Below are positions 8,699 through 17,795 of a DNA stretch of 64,000 nt, piece after piece (position 1 is the stretch's first letter; each line of letters opens with the position of its first letter). The notes below the pieces were generated by a model. It was given only the letters and a program-made list of their open reading frames with translations. It searched no databases and had not been told where the DNA came from. Source of the stretch: VRUE01 sp963753585 (GTDB lineage: Bacteria > Actinomycetota > Thermoleophilia > Solirubrobacterales > 70-9); the NCBI GenBank assembly GCA_963753585.1, contig CAVWCU010000001.1:558001-622000 (forward strand). Reading direction: 5' to 3'. Both the position numbers and the translations under genes were made by a program.

Positions 8699-9952
8699 GT
8701 GGCAGGAATCAAGTACCAAGCCCCTCGCGGGACGTTCGACGTCTTGCCGGCGGCTGCTCGCACGCGCGAGAGGATCGCGAAGACCGCCGCGACGATCTTC
8801 GCTCGCGCCGGCTACGAGCCGATCGCCACGCCGAGCTTCGAGGACACGGAGCTGTTCGAGCGGGGCGTCGGCCACTCCACCGACATCGTTCGCAAGGAGA
8901 TGTTCACCTTCGAGGACAAGGGGGGGCGCAGCCTCACCCTGCGTCCGGAGGGGACCGCGCCGATCTGCCGCGCCTATGTCGAGCATGGGATGCACAAGCT
9001 CGCGCAGCCCGTGAAGCTTTCCTACGCCGGCCCGTTCTTCCGCCACGAGCGCCCCCAGGCGGGGCGCTACCGGCAGTTCCACCAGCTCGGGATCGAGGCG
9101 ATCGGCAGCGACGCGCCGCTCGCCGACGCAGAGGCGATCGGGCTGTTCGCCGAACTCGTCGCCGAGCTAGGTGTCCCCGGGGTCGAGTTGCGGCTGGGGA
9201 GCCTGGGTTCGCTCAGCGCCCGCGAGGCGTACCTGGAGGAGCTGAAGGCGTATCTGCGCGCCCACGAAAGCGAGCTGTCCGGGGAGGCGCGCGAGCGGAT
9301 CGACGCCAACCCGTTGCGCGCCTTCGACTCCGACGACGAGGACACCCGCGCGGCGATGGCGTCGGCGCCGAAGCTCCTCGAGCGCCTCGAGGACGAGGAC
9401 GCCGCGCATTTCGCGGAGGTGCGAACTCTGCTCGACGCCGCGGGAGTCGAGTACGAGATCGACCCGACGTTGGTGCGCGGCCTCGACTACTACACGCGGA
9501 CGATCTTCTCCTTCGTCTGTGACCGTCTCGGCGCCCAGTCGGAGATCGGCGGCGGCGGTCGCTACGACGGCCTGGTCGAGCAGCTGGGCGGGCCGCCGAC
9601 GCCGGCGATCGGGTGGGCCGCGGGAATCGAGCGGATCGCGCTGGCGCTCGATGAGGAGGAGGTGTCTGCCGGGCGAGACGTCTTCGTCGCCACCGCCGAG
9701 GAGGAAGGCGACCGCCGCGCGCTGGCCCTGCTCCTGGCAGGGGAACTGCGCAAGGCGGGGCTCTCGGCCGAGGTCGACCTGGGTGGGCGCGGCCTCAAGG
9801 GCCAGCTCAAGCACGCCGACCGCCTCGGCGCACGCCGCGTGCTGATTCTCGAGGGCGCCGGGGCGGCCCAATTGCGCGACATGCAAAGCGGCGAGCAGCG
9901 CCCGGTCGACACAGGCAACCTGATCGAGGAGATCACAGGGGGACGGGCATGA
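8699..9952 (+). CDS. hisS: histidyl-tRNA synthetase
   Basis: Class II synthetase charging tRNA-His, 417 aa. Motif 1 region APRGTFDVLP starts the protein. Motif 2 region is FFRHERPQAGRYRQFHQLG (about residues 112-130). The histidine-specific RGLDYYTRTIF segment lies near residue 262, and motif 3 is around IGWAAGIERIALAL. The C-terminal anticodon-binding domain is present. GTG start. The stop overlaps the aspS ATG by 4 nt, so hisS-aspS is a coupled pair, an arrangement found in many bacteria. Confidence 0.97.
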   Translation: MAGIKYQAPRGTFDVLPAAARTRERIAKTAATIFARAGYEPIATPSFEDTELFERGVGHSTDIVRKEMFTFEDKGGRSLTLRPEGTAPICRAYVEHGMHKLAQPVKLSYAGPFFRHERPQAGRYRQFHQLGIEAIGSDAPLADAEAIGLFAELVAELGVPGVELRLGSLGSLSAREAYLEELKAYLRAHESELSGEARERIDANPLRAFDSDDEDTRAAMASAPKLLERLEDEDAAHFAEVRTLLDAAGVEYEIDPTLVRGLDYYTRTIFSFVCDRLGAQSEIGGGGRYDGLVEQLGGPPTPAIGWAAGIERIALALDEEEVSAGRDVFVATAEEEGDRRALALLLAGELRKAGLSAEVDLGGRGLKGQLKHADRLGARRVLILEGAGAAQLRDMQSGEQRPVDTGNLIEEITGGRA

Positions 9953-11745
9953 CCGAGTTCCCGGCACTGCAGCCGAATGGATACCGCGACGCGTGGTGCG
10001 GCCAGGTTCTACCCGACCGGGTCGGCTCCGAGGCCCGCGTCGCCGGCTGGGTCCACCGTCGCCGCGACCACGGCGGCCTGGTCTTCGTCGACCTGCGCGA
10101 CCGCACCGGCATCGTCCAGCTCGTCTTCAACCCCGATGAGGCCGGCGGCGCCTTCGAGCTCGGGCACGAGCTGCGCGCGGAGCACGTGCTGTCGGCGACC
10201 GGCACCGTCGTCCAGCGCTCCCCCGAGACCGTCAACGCCGAGCTGCCGACGGGAGAGGTCGAGCTGAAGGTGAGCGCCGCGGAGCTGCTCGCCGAGGCCG
10301 AGACGCCGCCCTTCCAGATCGAGGGTTTCGCCGGCGAGGTGGGCGAGGACTCGAGGTTGCGCCACCGCTACCTCGACCTGCGGCGCGAGCAGATGCGTGA
10401 GGCGCTCGAACTCCGGCACCGGGTCGTCGCGGCGATACGCGAGTTCTTCGACGGTGAGGGCTTCCTCGACATCGAGACGCCGATGCTGACCCGCTCGACG
10501 CCCGAGGGCGCGCGCGACTTCCTCGTCCCCAGCCGCCTCCAGCACGGCTCTTTCTACGCCCTGCCCCAGTCCCCGCAGCTCTTCAAGCAGCTGCTGATGG
10601 TGGCCGGCTTCGAGCGCTACTACCAGATCCCGCGCTGCTTTCGCGACGAGGCGACCCGGGCCGACCGCCAGGCCGAGTTCACGCAGCTCGACGTCGAGAT
10701 GTCCTTCGTCCAGGCGGAGGACGTGATCGAGCTCAACGAACGGATGCTCGCGCACGTCTTCGAGCGGGTCGACGGCCCCCCCGTGAAGCTGCCGATGGAG
10801 CGGATGCCCTACGACGAGGCGATGGAGCGCTTCGGGACCGACCGGCCGGACCTGCGCTTCGGCCTCGAGCTGGTCGACCTCGGCGAGGCGCTGCGCGAGA
10901 CCGAGTTCAAGGTCTTCCGCTCGGTGATCGAGGGCGGCGGAGCGGTGCGGGGGCTCAACGCGGGCCGCCGTGAGATGCCCCGCTCCGAGCTCGACGGGCT
11001 TATCTCGCGCGCCCAGGAGCTGGGGGCCAAGGGCCTCGTCTGGGCATTTCGCGAGGGCGAGGGATGGCGCTCGCCGACGGCGAAGTTCCTCTCCGAGGAG
11101 GAGCTGCGCGAGCTCAACGAGCGCCTCGGTGCCGAGGAGGGCGATCTCCTGCTGCTGGTGGCCGACGAGCGGCCCGTCACCGACGCGGTCCTCGGCCAGA
11201 TGCGGATCGACCTGGCCGAGCGCTTCGGCCTGATCGAGGAGGGCGAGGACCGCCTGATCTGGATCGTCGACTGGCCGCTGATGGAGTGGAACGCCGGGGA
11301 GGGTCGCTGGGACGCCCTGCACCACCCGTTCACGGCACCGGCCGGCGAGTTCGACCCCGAGGACCCGGGTGCGGCCCGCGCCCTCGCCTACGACGTGGTC
11401 TTGAACGGCCAGGAGCTGGGCGGCGGCTCGATCCGGATCAACCGTGCCGACACCCAGAAGGCGGTCTTCGCGGCGCTCGGGATCGACGCCGAGGAAGCGG
11501 AGGCGCGCTTCGGCTTCCTGCTCGAGGCGCTGCGCTACGGAGCCCCGCCGCACGGCGGCATCGCCTACGGCATCGACCGCATCGTGCAGCGCCTGTACGG
11601 GGCCGAGACCATTCGCGACGTGATCGCCTTCCCCAAGACCGCGTCGGGATTCGACCTGCTGACCGGCGCTCCAGCGCCCGTCGACGAGATGCAGCTGAAG
11701 GAGCTGGGGATCTCGATTCACCAGCGCAAGCTCGCCGGCCACTAG
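9949..11745 (+). CDS. aspS: aspartyl-tRNA synthetase
   Basis: Class IIb synthetase, 598 aa, the full bacterial length including the GAD insertion domain. N-terminal OB fold contains GWVHRRRDHGGLVFVDLRDR. Motif 2 lies around QSPQLFKQLLMVAGFERYYQ with FRDEATRADRQAEFTQLD. Motif 3 is GIAYGIDRIVQRL near residue 540. Whether it also aspartylates tRNA-Asn cannot be told by eye; a tRNA-Asn gene lies at 53.3 kb. Start overlaps hisS (ATGA). Confidence 0.97.
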   Translation: MTEFPALQPNGYRDAWCGQVLPDRVGSEARVAGWVHRRRDHGGLVFVDLRDRTGIVQLVFNPDEAGGAFELGHELRAEHVLSATGTVVQRSPETVNAELPTGEVELKVSAAELLAEAETPPFQIEGFAGEVGEDSRLRHRYLDLRREQMREALELRHRVVAAIREFFDGEGFLDIETPMLTRSTPEGARDFLVPSRLQHGSFYALPQSPQLFKQLLMVAGFERYYQIPRCFRDEATRADRQAEFTQLDVEMSFVQAEDVIELNERMLAHVFERVDGPPVKLPMERMPYDEAMERFGTDRPDLRFGLELVDLGEALRETEFKVFRSVIEGGGAVRGLNAGRREMPRSELDGLISRAQELGAKGLVWAFREGEGWRSPTAKFLSEEELRELNERLGAEEGDLLLLVADERPVTDAVLGQMRIDLAERFGLIEEGEDRLIWIVDWPLMEWNAGEGRWDALHHPFTAPAGEFDPEDPGAARALAYDVVLNGQELGGGSIRINRADTQKAVFAALGIDAEEAEARFGFLLEALRYGAPPHGGIAYGIDRIVQRLYGAETIRDVIAFPKTASGFDLLTGAPAPVDEMQLKELGISIHQRKLAGH

Positions 11746-11752
11746 GCACGAG

Positions 11753-12046
11753 ATGCGCTTCTTCGGTCGGATTCGAGCTGTGTTCAAGTCGGCACCCGGC
11801 CCCGGAGCGACGCCGATCCACGTCGACGACCCCAGCTTCGACAGCTGGGAGGTGGTTCGCGACTTCGTCGACGTGCGGACGGCTCGGGCCTGGCGCCAGG
11901 CCCTGGAAGAGGGGGGCATCGAGGCGGTCCTCACCGCCGACTGGCCGCTCGATCGCTTCGGCCGCGGCGACATCGCGCTCCGGGTTCAGCCCGACGACTG
12001 GAGCGAGGCGGAGCTGCTGCTCTCCAATCTGGACCTGGACGATTGA
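11753..12046 (+). CDS. small protein resembling DUF2007 signal-transducing proteins
   Basis: 97 aa, soluble and acidic. The central part (ARAWRQALEEGGIEAVLTA, about residues 43-61), followed by a short strand and a WSEAELLL helix, resembles the ferredoxin-like DUF2007 fold. In that fold a residue pair precedes 'EGIxAxL' and the chain ends with an 'A..LL' helix. No function is known for that family. It starts 7 nt after aspS and is probably the last gene of the hisS-aspS unit. Confidence 0.6.
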   Translation: MRFFGRIRAVFKSAPGPGATPIHVDDPSFDSWEVVRDFVDVRTARAWRQALEEGGIEAVLTADWPLDRFGRGDIALRVQPDDWSEAELLLSNLDLDD

Positions 12047-12255
12047 CGCAGGCAAAAGAGGCTCCAGCCCGCCGGTACCGCCTCTGGCTTTGATCCCTTG
12101 AAGTAAAGGGTGGGGGCCTCCTCGCAATCCCAAGGGACCGAGAGAGATCAGCTCCCGCGCCGTTTGTGTTGGGTCAAACGGTGAGGCGGCTCGCGCACGG
12201 GCTCGAGCCTCAGCGCAACCGTACCACCGCACGGGTCCTGGCACCATAGGTGCGG
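12047..12255. other. intergenic region with several small stem-loops
   Basis: About 200 bp between the aspS unit and the MnmA fusion gene. Visible inverted repeats are AGAGGC 12057-12062 / GCCTCT 12080-12085, CCCTT 12095-12099 / AAGGG 12106-12110, and CCGTTTG 12160-12166 / CAAACGG 12175-12181. It may hold a terminator of the upstream operon plus a structured leader of the next gene. No known riboswitch was recognised. Confidence 0.35.
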
Positions 12256-13710
12256 ATGTCAATCGATCGCGAGCTATTCGAGGCTTACCTGCAGGATTCG
12301 AGCCGGAACGGACCGGCCCCTGACGGCGCCTTCACCGGGGCGGCGGGTGGGGCCGCTTGCGGGGACCTCTCTCGAGTATCTCTCGTGGTTGAGGACGGCG
12401 TCGTCGCTGGGGTGACCTTCGACACCGAGGGGTGCGGGGCGACTCGGGCCGCGAGCGCTGCGGTGGCCGAGATGGTCGACGGGGCGGCGGTGCTGGACGC
12501 GGCGCGGATCGGAACCGAGGAGGTCGAAGGGGCGATCGGGGGATTGACTCCGGCCAAGCGGCACGCGGCGCAGCTGGCTGCGGATGCGTTGCACCGGGCT
12601 CTGGCGCAGGCGGCCGCATCGTCGAAGAGGCTCGCCGGGGTGAGCGGCGACCGGGTGCTCGTCGCGATGTCGGGCGGGGTCGACAGCGCCGTGGCTGCGT
12701 TGCTGGAGCGGGAGCGCGGGGCGGAGGTGGCCGGGGTCACGCTGAAGCTCTGGGCCGACCCGCAGACCGACGGGGCGAAGGCGTGCTGCTCCCCGGAGGC
12801 CGTGCTCGGTGCCCGCTCGCTTGCCCACTCGCTCGGGATTCCGCACCTGACGCTGGATCTCGAGGAGGAGTTCCGCCGGCGCGTCGTCGCCGGGTTCGTC
12901 TCCGGCTACGCGGACGGTACGACACCCAACCCGTGCATCGCCTGCAACGGCGAGGTGCGCATAGCGGCAATGGTCGACCTCGCCGAGCGGGTCGGCGCGA
13001 CCCACCTCGTCACCGGCCACTACGCGCGCATCGTCGAAGACGGCGACGGGCCGTTGCTCGCAGCCGCGTCCGACGCCAACAAGGACCAGAGCTACATGCT
13101 GGCGGCGCTACCGCCGGGGTTGCTGCGGCAGGTCCGATTTCCGCTCACCGAGCTGACCAAGCCCGAGGTTCGCGAGATCGCAGCCCGCCACGGCCTCGCC
13201 GTCGCCCGCAAGCCCGAGAGTCAGGACCTCTGCTTCCTCTCCGGCCAGGGCAAGGCCGATTTCCTGCGCCGCCACGGCGGCCTGCGCGAGCGGGAGGGGG
13301 ACCTGGTCGACCGCTCGGGCCGCAAGGTCGGCCGCCACCGCGGTCACCACCACTTCACCGTCGGCCAGCGCCGCGGCATCGGCGGCGGGGCCGATGAGCC
13401 GATGTACGTGCTTGCCACCGACGCTGCCGCCAACACGGTCACGGTCGGCCCGCGCCGGGAGCTGATGGCGGAGACGGTGCGGGTCCGCAACGCGGTTCTG
13501 CACCGCGACGGTGCCCGGGTCGACGCGGTGCGCCTGCGCTACCGCGCGAGCCCCGTCCCCGCTCAGATCGGCGCGGCGCCCACCGGCCAACATCCACGGC
13601 TCGAGATCCAGCTCGAAGAGGCGTTCGCCGGCGTCTCGCCCGGGCAGACGGCCGTGCTGCTGGCTGGCGAGGCCATCGTCGGCCACGGCACGATCGCCAC
13701 CGCCGGCTGA
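12256..13710 (+). CDS. mnmA: fusion of IscU/NifU-like Fe-S scaffold domain and tRNA 2-thiouridylase MnmA
   Basis: 484 aa. Residues 1-115 resemble the IscU/NifU N-terminal scaffold, with C35 in AACGD and C60 in EGCGAT. The third ligand cysteine of IscU is replaced by alanine (about A104, KRHAAQLA). Residues 125-484 are MnmA, which makes s2U34 in tRNAs for Lys, Glu and Gln: PP-loop MSGGVDS (138-144), catalytic cysteines C227 (NPCIACN) and C326 (SQDLCFL), and the GQRRGIG segment. The ATG at 12256 is chosen; a GTG at 12250 in the same frame is possible. The fusion supplies or senses an Fe-S cluster for the thiolation reaction (inference, in line with reports that MnmA-type enzymes can bind Fe-S clusters). 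Confidence 0.9.
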   Translation: MSIDRELFEAYLQDSSRNGPAPDGAFTGAAGGAACGDLSRVSLVVEDGVVAGVTFDTEGCGATRAASAAVAEMVDGAAVLDAARIGTEEVEGAIGGLTPAKRHAAQLAADALHRALAQAAASSKRLAGVSGDRVLVAMSGGVDSAVAALLERERGAEVAGVTLKLWADPQTDGAKACCSPEAVLGARSLAHSLGIPHLTLDLEEEFRRRVVAGFVSGYADGTTPNPCIACNGEVRIAAMVDLAERVGATHLVTGHYARIVEDGDGPLLAAASDANKDQSYMLAALPPGLLRQVRFPLTELTKPEVREIAARHGLAVARKPESQDLCFLSGQGKADFLRRHGGLREREGDLVDRSGRKVGRHRGHHHFTVGQRRGIGGGADEPMYVLATDAAANTVTVGPRRELMAETVRVRNAVLHRDGARVDAVRLRYRASPVPAQIGAAPTGQHPRLEIQLEEAFAGVSPGQTAVLLAGEAIVGHGTIATAG

Positions 13711-13738
13711 GGCGGCACCCAGCGCCGCCCGGAGACCT

Positions 13739-13744
13739 TAGGCT
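13739..13744 (+). promoter_or_regulatory. -10 box, leaderless type
   Basis: TAGGCT ends 7 nt before the ATG of alaS at 13752. Confidence 0.4.
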
Positions 13745-13751
13745 CCCGTCC

Positions 13752-16373
13752 ATGAAGGCGACCGAGATCCGCCAGACCTACCTCTCCTTCTTCGAGGAGC
13801 GAGGGCACAAGATCGTGCCCTCGGCCTCGCTCGTCCCCTCCGTGCTCGACCCGAGCGTGCTACTGACCACGGCCGGGATGCAGCCCTTCAAGCCGTACTT
13901 CCTCGGCCGCGAGGAGCCGCCGGCCCGCCGCCTCGCCGACGTGCAGAAATGCTTCCGCACCACCGACATCGAGGAGGTCGGCAACACGGCCCGCCACCTC
14001 ACCTTCTTCGAGATGCTCGGCAACTGGAGCTTCGGCGACTACTTCAAGGAGGAGTCGATCCCGTGGGGTTGGGAGCTCTCGACGCAGGGCTTCGGCATGG
14101 ACCCCGAGCGGATCTGGGTCACGGTCTTCGGCGGTGACGAGGAGCTCGGGCTGGGCCCCGACGAGGAGGCGATCGAGGTCTGGCGCCGGGTCGGGGTTCC
14201 CGACGAGCGGATCGTCCGCCTCGGCCGCGAGGACAACTTCTGGCAGGCCGGCCCGACGGGGCCCTGTGGCCCGTGCTCGGAGCTCTATCTCGACCGCGGC
14301 GAGGCCTTCGGTGCCCCGGGCGAGCGCCCCGGCGACGACACCGACCGCTTCCTCGAGTTCTGGAACCACGTCTTCATGACCTACGACCTCGGCTCCGACG
14401 GGTCGCTGGCCGAGCTGCCGATGCGCAACATCGACACCGGCATGGGCCTGGACCGGATGGCGGCGGTCCTCCAGGACGTCCCGTCGGTCTTCGAGACCGA
14501 CCTGATCCGGCCGCTGCTCGACCTCGCCGAGGAGATGTCAGGACGCTCCTACGGGGAGGACGCGGCCGTGACCCGGGCGATGCGGATCGTCGCCGACCAC
14601 TCGCGCGGGGCCTCCTTCCTGATCGCCGACGGCGTCGTGCCCTCGAACGAGGACCGCGGCTACATCCTGCGCCGGATCATGCGCCGGGCGATCCAGCAGG
14701 GGCGCACCCTCGGTCTCGAAGCGCCCTGGCTGGGCCGTTTCGCCGAGTGCACGATCGAGGTCATGGGCGAGGCCTACCCGGAGCTGGCGGCCGAGCGCGG
14801 GACGATCGCGCGCTGGGTCGGCGACGAGGAGGAGAGCTTCGGCCGCACGCTGGAGCGCGGCAGCGTGCTTCTGGAGAAGCTTGTTTTCGAAGCGAGGGAG
14901 TCTGGAACCTCCTGGATCGACGCCGCTGCTGCCTTCGAACTACACGACACCTACGGCTTCCCCTACGACCTGACCAAGGAGCTGCTGGCGGAGCAGGGAC
15001 TCTCGGTCGATGACGGCGGCTTCGAGGAGCTGATGGAGGAGCAGCGCCAGCGCGCCCGCACCGGTGCCGCCACCGCACACGGCTCCGAGGACCGCCACGA
15101 GCGGGTGATCGCCTTTGCCGGCGAGACGGCACCCACCCGCTTCGTCGGCTACGAGACCCTGCGCGCGACGACCGGCCTGGCCGCTGTCGAGAGCGACGAT
15201 GGGCGTGCGCTGGTGAAGCTGGAGGAGAGTCCCTTCTACGCCGAGGGCGGCGGCCAGGTCGCCGATTCCGGCGTGCTGCGCTGGGAGGGGGGCGAGGCGC
15301 GGGTGCTCGACGTCTATCGGGTTGGCGAAGACCAGGCGCTCGAGGTTGAGCCGGCCGGAGAGATCGACCCGGCGACCGCCGTGGAGGCCGTTGTCGACCG
15401 CGAGACCCGTCACGCGACGATGCGCAACCACACCGCCACTCACCTGCTGCACGCGGCACTGCGTGAGCGGCTCGGCACCCACGTTCGCCAGGCCGGGTCC
15501 GCTGTCCGGCCCGACAAGCTGCGCTTCGACTTCACCCACGGCCAGGCGCTCGGCGGCGAGGAGCTTCGCGCGGTCGAGAACCGGGTCAACGAGTGGATCA
15601 AGGCGAGCCAGCCGGTGCGCTGGCTGGAGATGGAGCGCACGGAGGCCGAGCGTCTCGGCGCGATGGCGCTCTTCGGCGAGAAGTACGGCGAGTGGGTGCG
15701 GGTGGTCGAGGTAGAGGGCGTCTCCCGCGAGCTCTGCGGCGGTACCCACGTCGCCAACACCGCGGAGGTCGGCATCTTCAAAATCTCCTCGGAGGGCTCC
15801 AGCGCCGCCAACGTGCGCCGGATCGAGGCGCTCACCGGCCCCGCCGCGATCGACTGGTTCCGCGAGCGCGAGGACCGTCTGCGCGAGGTGGGCGACCTGC
15901 TCGGCGCTCCGCAGGACCCCCTCGCAGGTGCCCGCCGCGCCGCCGAGCGCCTGCGCGAGGCCGGCGCGGGGGCGCAGGAGGCCCAGACCCAGGCCCTTGG
16001 CGAGGAGGCGGAGCGGCTCCTCGGCGAGGCGGCTGATGCCGGCGACGTCAAGGCGGTCGTCTCGGGCGTGCCGCTGGCGGATCAGAGGCAGATGCTCGAG
16101 CTCGCCAACCGGGTCCAGTCCAAGCTGGGCGGCGACTCGGCGATCGTCCTCGGCGGGGCAGCGGAGGGCAAGGTCGCCCTGGTGGTCCTCGTCTCAAAGG
16201 GCGCGGTCGAGCGGGGGCTCTCCGCGTCCGAGATCGTTCGCGAGGCAGCCGCGGTCGTCGGCGGCGGGGGTGGCGGTCGCGACGACATGGCCCAGGCCGG
16301 CGGCAAGGACCCCGCCAAGCTCGACGAGGCGCTGGCGACCGCGCGCCGGGCGATCGAGCGAGAGGTCGGGTAG
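13752..16373 (+). CDS. alaS: alanyl-tRNA synthetase
   Basis: 873 aa, full length. The class II core starts with MKATEIRQTYLSFFEERGH and contains LLTTAGMQPFKPYF and the RCFRTTDIEEVG-type motif 2 segment. The editing domain zinc-binding motifs HTATHLLH (about residue 562) and CGGTH (about 662) are both present. The C-Ala domain ends with the GGRDDMAQAGG signature. First gene of a probable alaS-ruvX-mltG-aroE-aroC-aroKB-aroQ-pepQ transcription unit with almost no gaps. Confidence 0.97.
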   Translation: MKATEIRQTYLSFFEERGHKIVPSASLVPSVLDPSVLLTTAGMQPFKPYFLGREEPPARRLADVQKCFRTTDIEEVGNTARHLTFFEMLGNWSFGDYFKEESIPWGWELSTQGFGMDPERIWVTVFGGDEELGLGPDEEAIEVWRRVGVPDERIVRLGREDNFWQAGPTGPCGPCSELYLDRGEAFGAPGERPGDDTDRFLEFWNHVFMTYDLGSDGSLAELPMRNIDTGMGLDRMAAVLQDVPSVFETDLIRPLLDLAEEMSGRSYGEDAAVTRAMRIVADHSRGASFLIADGVVPSNEDRGYILRRIMRRAIQQGRTLGLEAPWLGRFAECTIEVMGEAYPELAAERGTIARWVGDEEESFGRTLERGSVLLEKLVFEARESGTSWIDAAAAFELHDTYGFPYDLTKELLAEQGLSVDDGGFEELMEEQRQRARTGAATAHGSEDRHERVIAFAGETAPTRFVGYETLRATTGLAAVESDDGRALVKLEESPFYAEGGGQVADSGVLRWEGGEARVLDVYRVGEDQALEVEPAGEIDPATAVEAVVDRETRHATMRNHTATHLLHAALRERLGTHVRQAGSAVRPDKLRFDFTHGQALGGEELRAVENRVNEWIKASQPVRWLEMERTEAERLGAMALFGEKYGEWVRVVEVEGVSRELCGGTHVANTAEVGIFKISSEGSSAANVRRIEALTGPAAIDWFREREDRLREVGDLLGAPQDPLAGARRAAERLREAGAGAQEAQTQALGEEAERLLGEAADAGDVKAVVSGVPLADQRQMLELANRVQSKLGGDSAIVLGGAAEGKVALVVLVSKGAVERGLSASEIVREAAAVVGGGGGGRDDMAQAGGKDPAKLDEALATARRAIEREVG

Positions 16374-16379
16374 CGGTAG

Positions 16380-16784
16380 GTGCGTGTGCTCGCGCTGGAC
16401 CACGGCACCGCGCGGATTGGCTGTGCGATCTCCGACCCGAGCGGGACCCTGGCGACGCCGATGGCGGTGATCGAACCACCCGAGGCGCGTGCGGTCGCCG
16501 AGCTCGTCGCCGAGCACGGGGTCGAGTGCGTAGTCGTCGGCCTGCCCCTGCACCTGAGCGGCGAGGAAGGCAGCCAGGCGGCCCTGGCCCGGACCTTCTG
16601 CGGAGAACTGGAGGCGATCCTCGACGTCCCGGTCGAGACCTACGACGAGCGGCTGACGACCCGGATGGCCGAGGCGAGCAGGCGCGAAGGCGCCGCGGCG
16701 CCGCCGGACTCGATCGCCGCCGCCCACCTGCTCCAGGCATACCTGGCCGGTCGCGCCGCGATGGAGGAGGGCGACGATGAGTGA
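16380..16784 (+). CDS. ruvX: Holliday junction resolvase-like RuvX (YqgF)
   Basis: 134 aa RNase H-fold protein. ALDHGTARIG at the N-terminus carries the first catalytic aspartate, VVVGLPLHLSGEEG the middle motif, and YDERLTTRMAE the glutamate-containing motif; a final aspartate lies in PPDSIAAAHLLQ. The family is implicated in pre-16S rRNA processing in E. coli, and in Holliday junction cleavage in some species. GTG start 6 nt after alaS; its 3' end overlaps mltG by 8 nt. The alaS-yqgF-mltG-aroE order is typical of many bacteria. Confidence 0.93.
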   Translation: MRVLALDHGTARIGCAISDPSGTLATPMAVIEPPEARAVAELVAEHGVECVVVGLPLHLSGEEGSQAALARTFCGELEAILDVPVETYDERLTTRMAEASRREGAAAPPDSIAAAHLLQAYLAGRAAMEEGDDE

Positions 16785-17793
16785 GGAGCATGCCGCCGCC
16801 GAACGCGAGCAGCGGCGTCGTGAGCGCGAAGCGCGCCGCGCCGAGCGCGGCGGCGAAGCGCCGGCCGCGGTCGATCCGTCCGGCTCCTCGAAGCCACCCA
16901 AGCCTCCGAAGTCACCCAAGGCACAGAAGGAAGGGCCCCCCGGCTCGTCCGGCCGCCGCCTCGGCATCGCCGTCGGGGTCGCGGCGATCGTCCTCGGCGT
17001 GGTTGTGATCGCGGCGTTCGCCTACCGCCACTTCAACCGCGAGACGCCACCGCCGGTCGTGATCAGGACGATCACGGTGACGGTGCCCGAGGGCTACACC
17101 CGTGCCCAGACTGCCGAGCTCGCCAAGGACGAAGGGCTGCGCGGCAGCTATGAGCGGGCAAGCGTCCGCTCTCCGTATCTGGACCCGGCCAAGTACGGCG
17201 GGAAGGATGCCGAGAGCCTCGAGGGCTTCCTCTTCCCCGACACCTTCGAGCTGGAAAGGCGCGCCGAGGCCGCGACGCTGGTCCAGTTGCAGCTCGAAGA
17301 CTTCAAGCGGCGCATCAAGGGGGTCGACATGAGCTACGCGCGCTCGAAGAACCTCACTACCTACGACGTGGTGACGATCGCCTCCCTGGTCGAGGAGGAG
17401 GCGCAGCTCGCCGGCGAGCGCCCACTCATCGCCGCCGTGATCTACAACCGCCTGCGGGAAGGGATGCCCCTCGGCATCGACGCGACGATCCGCTTCGCTA
17501 CCGGCAACTACACCGAGCCGCTGACCGAATCCGAGCTCGCCGTCGAATCTCCGTACAACACGCGACTCAACGCCGGCCTGCCGCCGGGGCCAATTGGCAG
17601 TCCCGGCCTCGCTTCGCTCGAAGCGGCGGCGCGGCCGGCCAGGGTCGACTACCTCTTCTACGTGGTCGAGCCGGGCAGCTGCGGCAAGCACGCCTTCTCC
17701 TCGAGTGAAGCCGAGTTCCAGCGCGACGTCGAAAGCTACAACTCGGCCCGCGAAGCGGCCGGCGGCAACTCGCCGGACAGCTGCGGGGAATAG
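16777..17793 (+). CDS. mltG: endolytic murein transglycosylase MltG
   Basis: 338 aa. A long basic and proline-rich cytosolic N-terminus (residues 1-62) is followed by one transmembrane helix (about 63-85) and an extracellular catalytic domain. The catalytic glutamate is in ASLVEEEAQ (about residue 207). The family segments YNRLREGMPLGIDATIRFATG and SPYNTR are present, as is the C-terminal FSSSEAEFQRDV. MltG cuts nascent glycan strands and sets peptidoglycan chain length. Overlaps ruvX and is followed after 2 nt by aroE. Confidence 0.93.
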   Translation: MSEEHAAAEREQRRREREARRAERGGEAPAAVDPSGSSKPPKPPKSPKAQKEGPPGSSGRRLGIAVGVAAIVLGVVVIAAFAYRHFNRETPPPVVIRTITVTVPEGYTRAQTAELAKDEGLRGSYERASVRSPYLDPAKYGGKDAESLEGFLFPDTFELERRAEAATLVQLQLEDFKRRIKGVDMSYARSKNLTTYDVVTIASLVEEEAQLAGERPLIAAVIYNRLREGMPLGIDATIRFATGNYTEPLTESELAVESPYNTRLNAGLPPGPIGSPGLASLEAAARPARVDYLFYVVEPGSCGKHAFSSSEAEFQRDVESYNSAREAAGGNSPDSCGE

Positions 17794-17795
17794 AC

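Noticed and set aside
10009..11973. A 654-codon minus-strand frame opposite aspS
   Set aside because: Antisense shadow of aspS.
12047..12255. T-box-like GGTGGTACGG on the minus strand in the aspS-mnmA gap
   Set aside because: No minus-strand gene lies downstream of it and the specifier-loop architecture is not visible; a plus-strand T-box is not supported either.
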